In this document: one piece after another, positions 1 through 9,926 of the stretch
How positions within the stretch are numbered: position 1 is the stretch's first letter
How the letters are laid out: each line of letters begins with the position of its first letter
Origin: Pirellulales bacterium
Lineage (GTDB): Bacteria > Planctomycetota > Planctomycetia > Pirellulales > Lacipirellulaceae
Direction of reading: 5' to 3'
DNA: 64,000 nt
NCBI GenBank assembly: GCA_019636345.1
Contig: JAHBXQ010000002.1
Coordinates: 620,001-684,000, forward strand
The notes under the pieces: generated by a model
What the model saw: the letters and a program-made list of their open reading frames with translations, nothing else
Database searches by the model: none
Told to the model about the DNA's origin: nothing
Position numbers and translations under genes: made by a program

Positions 1-1
1 G

Positions 2-1747
2 GGTATGTTCGACATCAGCGGCACCATGTGGATGGTGTACCTGCTGTTCGTCTACGGATTGAAGAGCGTTTGGATCCCCTGGTTGTGGCCCGTATTCAAC
101 CAGGTGTTCATGATGGCGTTTCTGTCGATTTGGTTGCGCCGGTCAGGGGTGATGACTGGGGCCGAGTGGATTCGGTTTCGCTTCGGCGACGGCCCCGGGG
201 CGCAACTTGCCCATATGGCGGTCGTGTTGTTTGCCCTGGTCAACGTGGTCGGATTCCTGGCGTACGGGTTCATCGGCGTCGGCAAGAGCGCGGCCAACTT
301 CTTGCCTTGGGAACTTTCGATCGATCCGGCGACGAACGCGAATTACTACGGGCTTGCAATCACGTTGTTGACGACGGCGTACGTCGTGAAGGGAGGGATG
401 TTCAGCGTCGTGTTCACCGAGATCCTGCAGTTTGCGATCATGACGATCGCGTGCATTTGGGTCGGCGTGATTGCGATGCAGCAGGTCGCCCCGGAGACGT
501 TGGCGGCGGCGACGCCGGCAGGGTGGGGCGACTTGCGGTTTGGCGCCCGGCTCGATCTCGACTGGTCGAAGCTGCTTCCGGCCGCAGATGCAAAGATCGC
601 CTCCGACGGTTGGCAGCTGTTCGGCTGGTTCGTCGGGCTGATGCTCATCAAGGGAACGCTGCAAAGCATCGCCGGCCCGGCCCCGAATTACGACATGCAA
701 CGAGTCCTGTCGGCCCGTTCGCCGCGCGAGGCGGCCTATATGAGCGGCATCGTCAACGTCGTGCTGCTCGTGCCCCGGTACATGCTCGTAGCCGGGCTGA
801 CCGTGCTCGCGCTGGCGTTCTTTGCCGACGAGTTGCGGGCTAAGGGAGACGCCGTCGACTTCGAGACCGTCTTGCCGTTGGCGATGCGCGAGTTCATGCC
901 AAGCGGACTGCTTGGGCTGTTGGTCGCTGCGCTGTTGGCGGCGTTTATGTCGACCTACGCGGCCACCGTGAACGCGGCGCCGGCTTATGTGGTCAACGAC
1001 ATCTACAAGCGGTACGTGCGGCCGGACGGAACCGATCGTGAGTATGTGGCGATGAGCTATGCCGTGTCGATCGTCGTGGTGCTGATCGGCACGGCGATCG
1101 GGCTGTACGTCACCTCGCTCAGCGCGATCGTCCAATGGATCGTCACCGCACTGTACGGGGGCTACACGGCGGCGAACCTGCTGAAGTGGGTCTGGTGGAG
1201 GTTCAACAGCTACGGCTATTTCTGGGGGATGGCCGCGGGGATGGCGGCCGCGGGGATCGTGCCGAACGTCGCAGAGCGACTCGCCACGGCGGAGATCATC
1301 GGGCGCCACGCCGAGATCTACTGCTTTCCGCTTATCTTCGCCATTTCACTTGCCGGGTGCGTCGGCGGTTCGCTCGCAACGAGGCCGGACGATCTCGACG
1401 TGCTCAAGCGGTTTTACCTCAAAGTCCGTCCCTGGGGCTTCTGGGGGCCGATCCATGAATTGGTCGCCGACGACCGGCCGGGGGTGCAGCCGAACCGCGA
1501 CTTCGGCCGCGACATGCTCAACTCGGCGGTCGGCATCGCGTGGCAGACGGCGCTCACTGCGACCGGCGTCTTCATTGTCGTGCAAGATTGGCGAGGGCTC
1601 GCGTGGTCGTTGGCGACCGTCGCCTTGACCAGCTTGTTTCTGAAGATTTCCTGGTTGGACCGCATCGAGGACTATCCGCCCGACCTTGCGGCGATCGCCG
1701 GCGTCGAGACGCCCGTCGCCGCTCGGCAAGCGGCAGCAACGGGGTGA
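2..1747 (+). CDS. Sodium:solute symporter family transporter (5' end missing)
   Basis: Integral membrane transporter of the SSS (sodium/solute symporter) family, expected to couple Na+ entry to uptake of a sugar or other small solute. The visible part has about a dozen hydrophobic segments and the family-like pattern of small-residue helices (for example GLLGLLVAALLAAFMSTYAA, which resembles the conserved FMST region). The reading frame is open to the left edge: the first ATG visible, at base 5, lies just before what looks like the second transmembrane helix, so roughly 70-80 N-terminal residues are outside the window. The stop is followed after 5 bases by the start of a secreted GH5 glycosidase, which suggests co-transcription and a sugar substrate; the substrate itself is inference. 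Confidence 0.85.
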   Translation, partial: GMFDISGTMWMVYLLFVYGLKSVWIPWLWPVFNQVFMMAFLSIWLRRSGVMTGAEWIRFRFGDGPGAQLAHMAVVLFALVNVVGFLAYGFIGVGKSAANFLPWELSIDPATNANYYGLAITLLTTAYVVKGGMFSVVFTEILQFAIMTIACIWVGVIAMQQVAPETLAAATPAGWGDLRFGARLDLDWSKLLPAADAKIASDGWQLFGWFVGLMLIKGTLQSIAGPAPNYDMQRVLSARSPREAAYMSGIVNVVLLVPRYMLVAGLTVLALAFFADELRAKGDAVDFETVLPLAMREFMPSGLLGLLVAALLAAFMSTYAATVNAAPAYVVNDIYKRYVRPDGTDREYVAMSYAVSIVVVLIGTAIGLYVTSLSAIVQWIVTALYGGYTAANLLKWVWWRFNSYGYFWGMAAGMAAAGIVPNVAERLATAEIIGRHAEIYCFPLIFAISLAGCVGGSLATRPDDLDVLKRFYLKVRPWGFWGPIHELVADDRPGVQPNRDFGRDMLNSAVGIAWQTALTATGVFIVVQDWRGLAWSLATVALTSLFLKISWLDRIEDYPPDLAAIAGVETPVAARQAAATG

Positions 1748-1752
1748 GAGCC

Positions 1753-3684
1753 ATGGCTTGCGCGAGGCGAGGCGGCGACGGGCGGGGTCGGGGCGGTGCG
1801 AGGGGCATTGCCCGCATGGTTGCGGCCATGGCGACGATTGCGGTCGGGGCGATCTCGGCCTGCTTCGCGGTCCCGCGAGCGCAAGCGGCGGAGGGGCCGG
1901 AGTTCGAGCATTTCGTCACGGTCTGCGACGGCCGGTTCTTCGACGGCGAAAGACGACTGCGGTTCGTCTCCTGGAACATCCCCAACCTGATCGCGATCGA
2001 GGACGCCCTCGACTTTCTTGGCGAGTCCCCCTGGCGGTGGCCCGACGAGTTCGAGATCGCCGACGCGCTGGAGTCGGTCCGCCAACTGGGGGGCGGCGTG
2101 GCGCGGACGTACGTCGTCACCGTCCGCCGCCAAGGCTCCGACATGGGCGAGCACGTTCATGTCCTTGCCCCCGGGCGGTTCAACGAGGAAGCGTTCGTCG
2201 CGCTTGACCGGGCTCTTGCTATCGCCGCCGAGAAGCGCGTACGGATCATACTGCCGCTGGTCGACAACTGGCATTGGATGGGCGGGATCGACGAGTACGC
2301 CGCCTTTCGCGGGAAACAAAAGAAGGCGTTCTGGACCGATCGGCAGATCATCGACGACTTCAAAGCGACGATCCGCCACGTCGTGACTCGTCGCAACACG
2401 GTCAACGGCATCATGTATCGCAACGACAAAACGATCTTCGGCTGGGAGACAGGCAACGAGCTGGACGCGCCCCCGGAATGGACCGCCGAGATCGCGGCGT
2501 ATCTGAAGGAACTCGACCCGAATCACCTCGTGATCGACGGCCGGTCGCTGCACGGCGTGCCGGTCGGCTCGCTCGACGATCCGAACGTCGACGCGGTGAC
2601 GACCCACCACTACCCAGGCCCGGGAGTCGACATGGTCGAACAGATCCGCGCCGGCGCCGGGCTGGCGCGGGGGAAGAAAGCCTATTTCGTCGGCGAGATC
2701 GGATTCATCCCCGTCGGAGAGGCTCGCCGCGTGTTGGCGACGGTGATCGAGGAAGACGTCGCCGGGGCGCTCTACTGGAGTTTGCGGTTTCATCGCCGCG
2801 AGGGGGGCTTCTACTGGCACGACGAGCCGCTGGGGGCCAATCTGTTCAAGGCGTACCACTGGCCTGGGTTCGCGTCGGGCGATCTGTACGAGGAACGTCC
2901 GCTGCTGGAGACGCTTGCCGACGCGGCACGAAGGATCAGCGACGCCGACCTGCCCGCCCTCACGGCGCCGGCGGCGGCGCGGCTGCTGCCGATCGAGCAT
3001 CCCGGGCGGATCTCGTGGCAAGGTTCGGCCGGGGCCTCGGGGTACGACGTCCAGCGGTCCGCGGCGGCCGGGGGGCCTTGGCTGACGATTGGCGGGCACG
3101 TGAGCGACGCCGCCGTGCAATATCGCCCGCTCTTCTGCGACGCGACGATTCGCCCCGGGCGAGCCTACTACTACCGCGTGATCGCCCGCGGCGCCGGGGG
3201 GGAGTCGGCGCCCTCGAACATCGTCGGCCCCGTGCGGGTCGACCATCGGCTGCTTGTCGACGAACTGGCTGACGAGTCGCTCCGCGCGGGGACGACCGGG
3301 CCGGCGACCTTCCGATCCGATCGCGCTCGGCGGGCTCAAGAGGACATGCACCGCGTCGAACTCGGCCCCGATGGAGCGATCGAGTATCGGTTGCCGAACC
3401 CCGTCGAGAGCGTCGCGGCGTGGCTGTTCGCCGAATCGGCCGACCACGGGTGCGTGATCGAGGGATCGACCGACGGCGTCGAATTTGCGCCGCTCGCCGC
3501 CGCGAGCGAGAGCCGCCGCCGCGGCGCCGGCGACTACGCTTACCTGCAACCGATGCTGCTTCGGGCCAAGGCGGTCGATCCGGCCGTTCGCGTGGTGCGG
3601 ATTCGCAACGCGGCCGGGCAGGCGCCGGTGCAAGTCTCGCGAGTAGAAATCGCTTACGACCTCCTGGCACAGCGGCGGCCTTGA
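1753..3684 (+). CDS. Secreted GH5-like glycosidase with C-terminal FN3-like and discoidin-like regions
   Basis: Probable exported beta-glycosidase (mannanase/cellulase-like clan A fold), 643 residues. The N-terminus has a basic stretch and then a hydrophobic signal segment ending near PRAQA (about residue 45); an internal ATG at 1816 would give a tighter signal peptide. The catalytic region spans about 50-430. TGNE at 233-236 supplies the likely acid/base Glu236, HH at 285-286 fits the conserved substrate-site histidine, and FVGEIGF supplies the likely nucleophile Glu315. Residues about 470-560 look like a fibronectin type III module ([18 protein letters not shown]), and the last 80 residues resemble a beta-sandwich carbohydrate-binding or discoidin-like domain. 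It lies 5 bp after the symporter gene, so the two may form a hydrolase-plus-uptake pair. The family is fairly clear; the substrate is not known. Confidence 0.8.
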   Translation: MACARRGGDGRGRGGARGIARMVAAMATIAVGAISACFAVPRAQAAEGPEFEHFVTVCDGRFFDGERRLRFVSWNIPNLIAIEDALDFLGESPWRWPDEFEIADALESVRQLGGGVARTYVVTVRRQGSDMGEHVHVLAPGRFNEEAFVALDRALAIAAEKRVRIILPLVDNWHWMGGIDEYAAFRGKQKKAFWTDRQIIDDFKATIRHVVTRRNTVNGIMYRNDKTIFGWETGNELDAPPEWTAEIAAYLKELDPNHLVIDGRSLHGVPVGSLDDPNVDAVTTHHYPGPGVDMVEQIRAGAGLARGKKAYFVGEIGFIPVGEARRVLATVIEEDVAGALYWSLRFHRREGGFYWHDEPLGANLFKAYHWPGFASGDLYEERPLLETLADAARRISDADLPALTAPAAARLLPIEHPGRISWQGSAGASGYDVQRSAAAGGPWLTIGGHVSDAAVQYRPLFCDATIRPGRAYYYRVIARGAGGESAPSNIVGPVRVDHRLLVDELADESLRAGTTGPATFRSDRARRAQEDMHRVELGPDGAIEYRLPNPVESVAAWLFAESADHGCVIEGSTDGVEFAPLAAASESRRRGAGDYAYLQPMLLRAKAVDPAVRVVRIRNAAGQAPVQVSRVEIAYDLLAQRRP

Positions 3685-3791
3685 GATCGCAGGTCGAGAC
3701 AGACGGTCCCGGAATTTCGCCGCGGGGGGAGAGTCGCTATAATCCCGCCTTGCCGCTTACTTGGCGATCGTTCCCCCATTGCGAGACCGTC

Positions 3792-4901
3792 ATGCTGTCC
3801 GTCCCCACGCGTTATCTCCACGGCCCTGGGCCCTCGCCCGTTCCCGATTCGGTGCTCGAGGCGATGGCGTTGCCCTGCATCGGGCACATGGACCCCGAAT
3901 TCATGCGGATCATGAACGAAGTCCGCGAGATGCTGCAGGCGGTCTTCCTAACAAAGAACGAGATGACCCTTGCCTGCTCGGGGACCGGTTCGGCCGGGGC
4001 CGAGATGCTGATGGACAATCTCGTCGAGCCGGGGGACTCATGTCTCGTCGGGATCAACGGCGTGTTCGGCGGGCGGCTGACCGACAAGGCTCGTCGCGCC
4101 GGGGGGGAAGTCCACAACCTCACGGCCGACTGGGGGCAGGTGTTCGACCAGGACGCGGTGATCGACGAAGTGAACCGGCTGAAGCCAAAGGTCGTCGTGC
4201 TGGTGCATGCGGAAACTTCGACCGGCGCGTTGCAGCCGGTCGATCGAATCGGCGAAGCGGTCCGGCGGCACGGGGGGCTGTTCGTCATCGACTGCGTCAC
4301 GTCGCTCGGCGGGCTGCCGGTGAAGATCGACGAATGGCAGGTCGACGCGGCGTACTCGGGGACGCAGAAGTGCCTCTCCTGTCCGCCGGGGCTGGCGCCT
4401 GTGACGCTTGGGCCGCGGGCGATGGAGAAGGTCGCCAACCGCAAGACGCCGTGCAACTCGTGGTATCTCGATCTCAAACTGGTGGGCAACTACTGGTCGG
4501 GCAACCGGGCGTATCATCACACGGCGCCGATCAACATGAATTATGCGCTGCACGAGGCCCTGCGGCTGGCGCTCGACGAGGGGCTCGAAGCCCGCTTTGC
4601 GCGGCATCGCCGGGTGCACGAGCAACTCAAGGCGGCGCTCGTCGAGCGCGGGTTTACCTACGCGTCGGACCCCGACAACTCGTTGCCGATGCTGAATCTG
4701 GTGAACATCCCCTCCTACGTCGACGACGAAGCCGCGGTGCGGGGGCAGTTGCTGACGGATCGGCAGTTGGAAATCGGCGGCGGGCTCGGCGCCCTGGCGG
4801 GCAAATGCTGGCGGATCGGCCTCATGGGCCACGGGGCCACCGAGGAAAGCGTCGCGCGGATCCTTGCGGGGATCGACGCGTTGGCGCCCGCGACGGCGTG
4901 A
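3792..4901 (+). CDS. pucG: Class V aminotransferase, probable (S)-ureidoglycine-glyoxylate aminotransferase
   Basis: PLP enzyme of the alanine/serine-glyoxylate aminotransferase type, 369 residues. The N-terminus ([19 protein letters not shown]) has the GPGP substrate-site motif of this group, HAETSTG occurs near 139-145, DCVTSLGG near 167-174, and the PLP lysine is expected at Lys193 in [11 protein letters not shown]. By fold alone it could be a serine- or alanine-glyoxylate aminotransferase. The locus around it encodes every other step from xanthine to ureidoglycolate, so ureidoglycine-glyoxylate aminotransferase (ureidoglycine + glyoxylate to oxalurate + glycine) is the best call. It converges with xdhC on the opposite strand, with 86 bp between stops. 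The start ATG follows a 107-bp gap with no strong Shine-Dalgarno site. Confidence 0.8.
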   Translation: MLSVPTRYLHGPGPSPVPDSVLEAMALPCIGHMDPEFMRIMNEVREMLQAVFLTKNEMTLACSGTGSAGAEMLMDNLVEPGDSCLVGINGVFGGRLTDKARRAGGEVHNLTADWGQVFDQDAVIDEVNRLKPKVVVLVHAETSTGALQPVDRIGEAVRRHGGLFVIDCVTSLGGLPVKIDEWQVDAAYSGTQKCLSCPPGLAPVTLGPRAMEKVANRKTPCNSWYLDLKLVGNYWSGNRAYHHTAPINMNYALHEALRLALDEGLEARFARHRRVHEQLKAALVERGFTYASDPDNSLPMLNLVNIPSYVDDEAAVRGQLLTDRQLEIGGGLGALAGKCWRIGLMGHGATEESVARILAGIDALAPATA

Positions 4902-4987
4902 GGCAGAGCGAGGACCATGGGACCGCGGACCACGTGAGTTGCTGGAGGCCTCGGAGCCCTGCCGGCCTTCGTGATTGTCTTGCCAGG

Positions 4988-5764
4988 CTACCGAATCGCC
5001 CCCTGCAGCGCATCTCGCACTTGCAGCAATTGGGCCGCGATGCTCACCGCGATCTCGGCCGGGTGGTTCGTCCCCAGGGGCAGACCGACCGGGCAGTGAA
5101 ATGTGATTCGCTCCGTCGGAACGCCGGCGGCGGCAAGATCTTTGCGGAGCACGGCGGCCTTGGCGTCGCTGCCGATGACTCCCACGAACGGCAGCGGTCG
5201 CTCGCGGCGGAAGATCTCCACGAGGACCGGCAGGTCGCTCGAGTGACCTTGCGTCATGCAAAGCACGAAGGCGTCGTCGGCGAGCTTTGCAACCTCGTCC
5301 GGCGGGTGCGCCGCGACAACCTTGGCGACGCCGTCGGGGAGCCGCTCGATCCACTCGCGGCGGGGGTCGATCACCGTGGCGGTGCAGGGGAGCGCCGCCA
5401 GCAGGGGGGCGAGCGCCTGCGTGACATGCCCGGCGCCGAACACAACGACCCGCCACGCGGCGACGTTCACGGCCTCGAAGTACAACCGCACGCGGCCGCC
5501 GCAGGTCATGCCGACGTCGGCTTTGAGGCTCCAGTCGCGAAACGCGGTCCGCTCCCCTGAGGCGAGCAGATCCTGGGCCACGCCGATCGCTTTGGCTTCG
5601 ACCTTCCCCCCGCCGACCGTGCCGTGATCGAGCCTCGCGGCGGTGACGAGCATTTTGCTGCCGGCGTCTTGCGGCGTGGACCCGGCGGCGTCGACGAGCG
5701 TTACGGCGACGAACGGCGTCCCCGCGGCGGCCAACTCGACATAGCGTTCGATGAACGTGGGCAT
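4988..5764 (-). CDS. xdhC: XdhC family protein (xanthine dehydrogenase maturation)
   Basis: XdhC/CoxI family accessory protein that binds and sulfurates the molybdenum cofactor before its insertion into xanthine dehydrogenase. The 258-residue product starts at MPTFIERYVEL; an upstream in-frame extension is possible but has no family similarity. Seen in the sequence are the N-terminal XdhC segment (VTLVDAAGSTPQDAGSKMLV, TVGGGKVEAKAI, and CGGRVRLYFE with the conserved Cys-Gly-Gly) and the C-terminal Rossmann-like domain (VVVFGAGHVTQAL, then DPRREW, FVGVIGSDAKAAVLR, and CPVGLPLGTNHPAEIAVSI). It is the last gene of the minus-strand xdhA-xdhB-xdhC set, 70 bp after xdhB. Confidence 0.92.
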   Translation of the reverse strand: MPTFIERYVELAAAGTPFVAVTLVDAAGSTPQDAGSKMLVTAARLDHGTVGGGKVEAKAIGVAQDLLASGERTAFRDWSLKADVGMTCGGRVRLYFEAVNVAAWRVVVFGAGHVTQALAPLLAALPCTATVIDPRREWIERLPDGVAKVVAAHPPDEVAKLADDAFVLCMTQGHSSDLPVLVEIFRRERPLPFVGVIGSDAKAAVLRKDLAAAGVPTERITFHCPVGLPLGTNHPAEIAVSIAAQLLQVRDALQGAIR

Positions 5765-5834
5765 GACGCGGGGCAAGTCGGACGCTTGAAGGCGAGTGGG
5801 CGACTTGGACGAGGAATCGATCGCCGTCAGTTCC

Positions 5835-8246
5835 TCAGCGGGATTCCGCGTCCATCTGCGGCGCTGGGATTCCCGGCACGGACCGGGGGCGGCCATTGGT
5901 CGGGGCGAGCGGCGTTTCCTTGGCGGCGAGCGCTTCGACCAGCCGCATGAGGCACTCCTCGTTGGTGGCCGGCAGGCGCAGCGGCGCCACGTGGGCCGGG
6001 TTGGCCTGCGACAAGGCGTGCTTCGCCGCCGCCCAGGCCGCGATGCCGAGCATCAGCGGCGGTTCGCCGACCGCCTTGCTGCGCGCCACGTTGACGGCGT
6101 GCTTGGGGTTGTCGATGAAGTCGACCGTGATCGTGCGCGGCAGGTCGGTGACGTTGGGGATCTTGTAGGTCGTCGGCCCGGTGGAGAGCAACGCGCCCTG
6201 GTCGTCGTATTTGAGCTCCTCGGTCGTGCACCAGCCGAGGCCCTGGACAAGTCCGCCGATCACTTGCCCGCGGTCGACGCCGGGATTGATCATGCGGCCG
6301 ACGTCCATCACCAGATCGAGCCGATCAAGCGTCAGATCGCCCGTGAAGCGGTCGATCGAAACCTCGACCACGGCGGCGCCGGTGGTGTAGTAGAAAAACG
6401 GCGAACCTTGACCCTGGTCCCAGTCCATCCCTGCGACCGGCGTGGCGAAGAATCCCCGGGCGCCGATGTCGATCCGCTCGCGCCGGGCCGCGTCGCAGAA
6501 GCGGTCGAAGGGGATCCGGTGAGCCGGGTCGGCGAGTCGCCGATCGACGACGAACCCGTCCACGAAGACGACGTCGGCCGCCGAGCGAGGCAGTTCCGGA
6601 TGTGCCGCGGCGAACCGATCGGCCGCGAACTCCGTCATGCGTTGCTTGATTTGCCGGCAGGCGTCGACCGCCGCGGCGCCGTTGAGGTCGGTCCCCGCGC
6701 TGGCGGCGGTGGGCGAGGTGTTGTGGTTCTTTTCGGTCGAGGCGGTCATCAGCCGCACGCGCTCGACCTCCAGGCCGAATTCGTCGGCCACGATCTGGCG
6801 GACTTTCGTGTTGAGCCCTTGGCCCATTTCAGTCCCGCCGGTCGAGACTTGGACCGTGCCGTCGGTGTAGACGTTGACCAGAGCGTTCCCCTGGTTGAGA
6901 AACTTGGCGGTGAACGAGATGCCGAACTTGACTGCGGTGAGGGCGAGCCCCTTCACCGTTCCCGCGCCCGGGGTCGCGTTGTGCCGCTCGACCTCGGCCA
7001 TTCGGCGGCGGTAGTCGCTGGACGTCTCCAGCCGATCGAACGTCTCGACCAGCACATGGTCGCGCACCACTTGGCCGTAGTGGGTCGTGTTGCGGGCGTC
7101 ATCGCCGTCGCGGTAGAGATTGGCCCGCCGGACGTCGAGGGCGTCGATCCCGAGCGTCTGGGCGACTTCCTGGAGGATGTTCTCAATGACGACGATCCCC
7201 TGCGGCCCGCCGAAACCGCGGAACGCCGTATTGGGGGGGAGGTTCGTCCGGCAGATATGCCCGGTGATCCGTGCCGCGGGGAGAAAGTACGCGTTGTCCG
7301 CGTGGAGCAAGGTTCGCTCCAGGACCGACGTACTCAGGTCGGCGAACGCCCCGCCGTTGGAGTAAAAGTCGATCGCCACGGCGAGCAGCCGCCCGTCGTC
7401 GTCGTACGCGACCTTGTACCAGCTCTTGTAGGCATGCCGTTTGCCGGTGACGCGCATGTCTTCGTCCTTGGTCAGGACGATTCGCGCAGGGCGGCCGGTC
7501 TTGACCGCCGCGAGCGCGACCATGGCGGCGGGGATCGCCGACTGGGTCTCCTTGCCGCCGAAGCCGCCCCCCATCCGCCGGCATTCGCAGACGACCTCGT
7601 GCAGCCCCAGCCCCAGCGCCTCGGCGACCATGGTCTGGGTCTCGGTGGGGTTTTGCGTCGAGCTGATCACCCGCACCCGCCCCTCTTCCTCGGGGATTGC
7701 CAGCGACGCTTGCGACTCGAAGTAGAACTGCTCCTGACCGTTGCTCTCGAACACCCCCTCCAGCACGTGGGGCGCTGCCGCGAATGCAGCGTTGACGTCC
7801 CCGCGTTCGATAACACGGCGGGGACCGATGAACGATTCGGCGGCAATCGACTGCTCGATCGACAGAATCGGCGCCTCGGCGTCGCACTCGATCGCGACCA
7901 GCTTCGCCGCGGTGCGGGCGGCGCGGCGCGATTCGGCTGCGATCGCCACGACCGGCTGGCCGAGGTAGCTGACTCGCTCGGAGGCCAAGAACGGCTCGTC
8001 GGGGATGATCGGCCCGAAGACGTTGTGTCCCGGAAGATCGTGGTGCGTATACGCCGCGACGACGCCGGGCGTCGCGACGGCGCGCTCGACATGTATTGCG
8101 CGGATCCTCCCCGCCGCGACAGGGGCGCCGACGAGCGTCACCCACAACTCGCCGACCGCGGCCGGCAGGTCTTCGATGTAGTGAGCCGACCCGGCGACAT
8201 GGCCGCGGGCGGAATCGTGAGGGAGCGAGCGTCCGATGGTTCCCAT
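5835..8246 (-). CDS. xdhB: Xanthine dehydrogenase, molybdopterin-binding subunit
   Basis: Large catalytic subunit of xanthine dehydrogenase (hypoxanthine/xanthine to urate), 803 residues, close to the usual 760-800 for the split bacterial enzyme. Family motifs are present in order: GSAHYIEDLP near the start, GGGFGGKETQ (molybdopterin contact, about residue 230), AFRGFGGPQG (about 345), TGGTEMGQGLNTKVRQ (about 465), and GEPPLMLGIAAWAA near the C-terminus, whose Glu corresponds to the catalytic glutamate of xanthine oxidases. The start is fixed by the neighbour: xdhA ends only 3 bases upstream, so translation is probably coupled. The enzyme is cytoplasmic and needs XdhA for electron transfer and XdhC for cofactor sulfuration. 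Confidence 0.95.
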   Translation of the reverse strand: MGTIGRSLPHDSARGHVAGSAHYIEDLPAAVGELWVTLVGAPVAAGRIRAIHVERAVATPGVVAAYTHHDLPGHNVFGPIIPDEPFLASERVSYLGQPVVAIAAESRRAARTAAKLVAIECDAEAPILSIEQSIAAESFIGPRRVIERGDVNAAFAAAPHVLEGVFESNGQEQFYFESQASLAIPEEEGRVRVISSTQNPTETQTMVAEALGLGLHEVVCECRRMGGGFGGKETQSAIPAAMVALAAVKTGRPARIVLTKDEDMRVTGKRHAYKSWYKVAYDDDGRLLAVAIDFYSNGGAFADLSTSVLERTLLHADNAYFLPAARITGHICRTNLPPNTAFRGFGGPQGIVVIENILQEVAQTLGIDALDVRRANLYRDGDDARNTTHYGQVVRDHVLVETFDRLETSSDYRRRMAEVERHNATPGAGTVKGLALTAVKFGISFTAKFLNQGNALVNVYTDGTVQVSTGGTEMGQGLNTKVRQIVADEFGLEVERVRLMTASTEKNHNTSPTAASAGTDLNGAAAVDACRQIKQRMTEFAADRFAAAHPELPRSAADVVFVDGFVVDRRLADPAHRIPFDRFCDAARRERIDIGARGFFATPVAGMDWDQGQGSPFFYYTTGAAVVEVSIDRFTGDLTLDRLDLVMDVGRMINPGVDRGQVIGGLVQGLGWCTTEELKYDDQGALLSTGPTTYKIPNVTDLPRTITVDFIDNPKHAVNVARSKAVGEPPLMLGIAAWAAAKHALSQANPAHVAPLRLPATNEECLMRLVEALAAKETPLAPTNGRPRSVPGIPAPQMDAESR

Positions 8247-8249
8247 GCG

Positions 8250-9731
8250 TCAGGCCTCCGTCAGGGCCAGAGCAAGTGCGAGTTCCCGACCCGCCTTGGC
8301 GAGCAGATTCTCGACCAACTGCGAACGATACGCCTCGCCGCCGCGAACGTCGGAGATTGGCGTCACTTCCCGGCGTGCGACGCCCCCGACGGTCCGCAGG
8401 GACTCCTCGCACAGGGGCCGGCCGATCGCCGCCGCTTCGGCCTGCCGGCAGCGAAGCACGACCGGTCCGACGCCCCCGAACGCAAATCGCGCTTCGGCGA
8501 TCACGTCGTCCTCGACCCGCAGCCAGACAGCCGAAGCGACCGTGCTGATGTCCATGTCGCGGCGTTTGGAGACCTTGTCGAGCCGCAGAAGCTCGCCCCG
8601 CTCGACCCGCGGCAGCGGGACGCGGACCTCGGTCAACAGCTCGTCAGGCATGAGATCGAGCTTCTTGTAGCCCAAATAGAATTGTGCGATCGGAACCGTG
8701 CGCACGCCCCGCAGGGAGGCGAGGTGCACCGTCGCCTCAAGCACGTAGAACGCCGGCAGCGAGTCGGCGATCGGCGAGGCGTTGACGAGGTTCCCCCCCA
8801 CGGTCCCCATGTTGCGGATCTGCGGGCTTCCGAACCGCGTGAGGACCCGCCACAACTCGGGGAGCGGCTCGCGGACGGCGCGCTCGACCTGCCGCCAAGT
8901 CGCCCCGGCGCCGAGGATCAATTGGTCGTCTTCGACAACGACCCGGTCGAACTCCGCTACGTGAGCGAGGCAAATCACGTCGCGAAGCTGGACGCGGCCG
9001 TGGTTGCGTTGCACCCCCAGGTCGGTGCCGCCGCAGATCAGTCGCGCATCGGGTCGGTTTGCGCGTTCGGCGACGGCTTCATCGAGCGCGGCGGGGAGAC
9101 TGACGCGGCAGGGGCCCTCGGGCCCCTCGAATTCAAACGCAACGCCTGTCGCAGCCAACTGAGCGAACTTGGCCACTATCGGCCGCGGGTCGTAGAGTTC
9201 TCCGATGCGTTTCACCGCAGCCGGGTCGACGGCCTGTCCGGCTTCCAAAATTTGCACGTAACCGGTGCAGCGACAAAGGTTCCCGGAGAGGCCGTAGCGC
9301 AGCTCTTCGTCGGCCAGGGGCGCGTCCGCGTCGGCGCTGACGCCGTCCCCCTCGAACAACCCGTGCAGCGTCGCCACGAAACCGGGGGTGCAGAACCCGC
9401 ACTGACTGCCGTGGCAGGCGACCATCGCCTCTTGCACCGGCGACAACTCGCCGCCGGGAGAGAGCCCCTCGACCGTGACGACGTGCGTCCGGTCAAGCTG
9501 ATACAGAAATGCGATGCAGGAATCGATCGCCCGATAGACGAGCCCCTCGCTTGCCGCGTCGAGCCGACCGACCAGCACGCTGCACGCCCCGCAGTCTCCT
9601 TCGGAGCAGACGACTTTCGTGGCGGTGAGGCCCTGCCGTTCGCGGAGCCATTCGGCAAGGGTCGCCGCGGCCCAGGCGTCGGCGATTTCGTGTCGCCGGC
9701 CGTTGAGAAAGAGGACAAGGCTGTCTCGCAT
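8250..9731 (-). CDS. xdhA: Xanthine dehydrogenase, iron-sulfur/FAD subunit
   Basis: Small subunit of xanthine dehydrogenase, 493 residues, joining the two-[2Fe-2S] domain to the FAD domain. The plant-type ferredoxin cluster ligands are Cys42, Cys47, Cys50 (CSEGDCGAC) and Cys72; the second cluster ligands are Cys111 and Cys114 (QCGFCTPG) and Cys153 and Cys155 (LCRCTG). The FAD region begins around 190 and includes ICGGTDLGVQ and the TVGGNLVNASPIADS loop that contacts FAD. I start the protein at MRDSLVLFLNGRRHE because this aligns with the ferredoxin fold; 15 more residues upstream are open but unlike the family. It is first in the minus-strand xdhABC operon and divergent from the allantoate operon. 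Confidence 0.95.
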   Translation of the reverse strand: MRDSLVLFLNGRRHEIADAWAAATLAEWLRERQGLTATKVVCSEGDCGACSVLVGRLDAASEGLVYRAIDSCIAFLYQLDRTHVVTVEGLSPGGELSPVQEAMVACHGSQCGFCTPGFVATLHGLFEGDGVSADADAPLADEELRYGLSGNLCRCTGYVQILEAGQAVDPAAVKRIGELYDPRPIVAKFAQLAATGVAFEFEGPEGPCRVSLPAALDEAVAERANRPDARLICGGTDLGVQRNHGRVQLRDVICLAHVAEFDRVVVEDDQLILGAGATWRQVERAVREPLPELWRVLTRFGSPQIRNMGTVGGNLVNASPIADSLPAFYVLEATVHLASLRGVRTVPIAQFYLGYKKLDLMPDELLTEVRVPLPRVERGELLRLDKVSKRRDMDISTVASAVWLRVEDDVIAEARFAFGGVGPVVLRCRQAEAAAIGRPLCEESLRTVGGVARREVTPISDVRGGEAYRSQLVENLLAKAGRELALALALTEA

Positions 9732-9795
9732 GGCAAGCCCGGGCAATCTATGCTGGCGCGGGGCGCGCGGGCGCACCCCGTCTTGCGTGAACCTG

Positions 9796-9827
9796 CCGCC
9801 TCTGGGTTACTCTAACCCGGCTGGCGG
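9796..9827. promoter_or_regulatory. Nested palindrome between xdhA and the allantoate operon, candidate operator
   Basis: The divergent intergenic region holds a perfect 6-bp inverted repeat GGGTTA-CTC-TAACCC (9804-9818), flanked by a second pair CCGCC (9796-9800) and GGCGG (9823-9827). It lies 65-96 bp upstream of xdhA and about 100 bp upstream of the divergent amidohydrolase gene, a suitable place for one regulator to control both arms. TTGCGT at 9783-9788, 18 bases before TTACTC, is a weak promoter match on the plus strand that would overlap the palindrome. No regulator gene is present in the window. The operator role is inference. Confidence 0.4.
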
Positions 9828-9926
9828 CGACGGGCAACGGGATTGCCCCGTCGGCCCGTCGCGAGCCCCGTCGTCGAGATCGTCCCCGAGACCGTCGAAT
9901 CGCCTCGAGGCGTCACCCCCTCGGAA

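Noticed and set aside
1540-1752. Longer form of the GH5 protein overlapping the symporter
   Set aside because: It would overlap the transporter by about 200 bases and place an Arg-rich segment before the signal peptide; the ATG 5 bases after the symporter stop is better.
5796-9815. Long plus-strand open frame of about 1300 codons antisense to xdhCBA
   Set aside because: It is the GC-driven antisense shadow of three well-supported genes; the product is Arg/His/Gly-rich without any domain.
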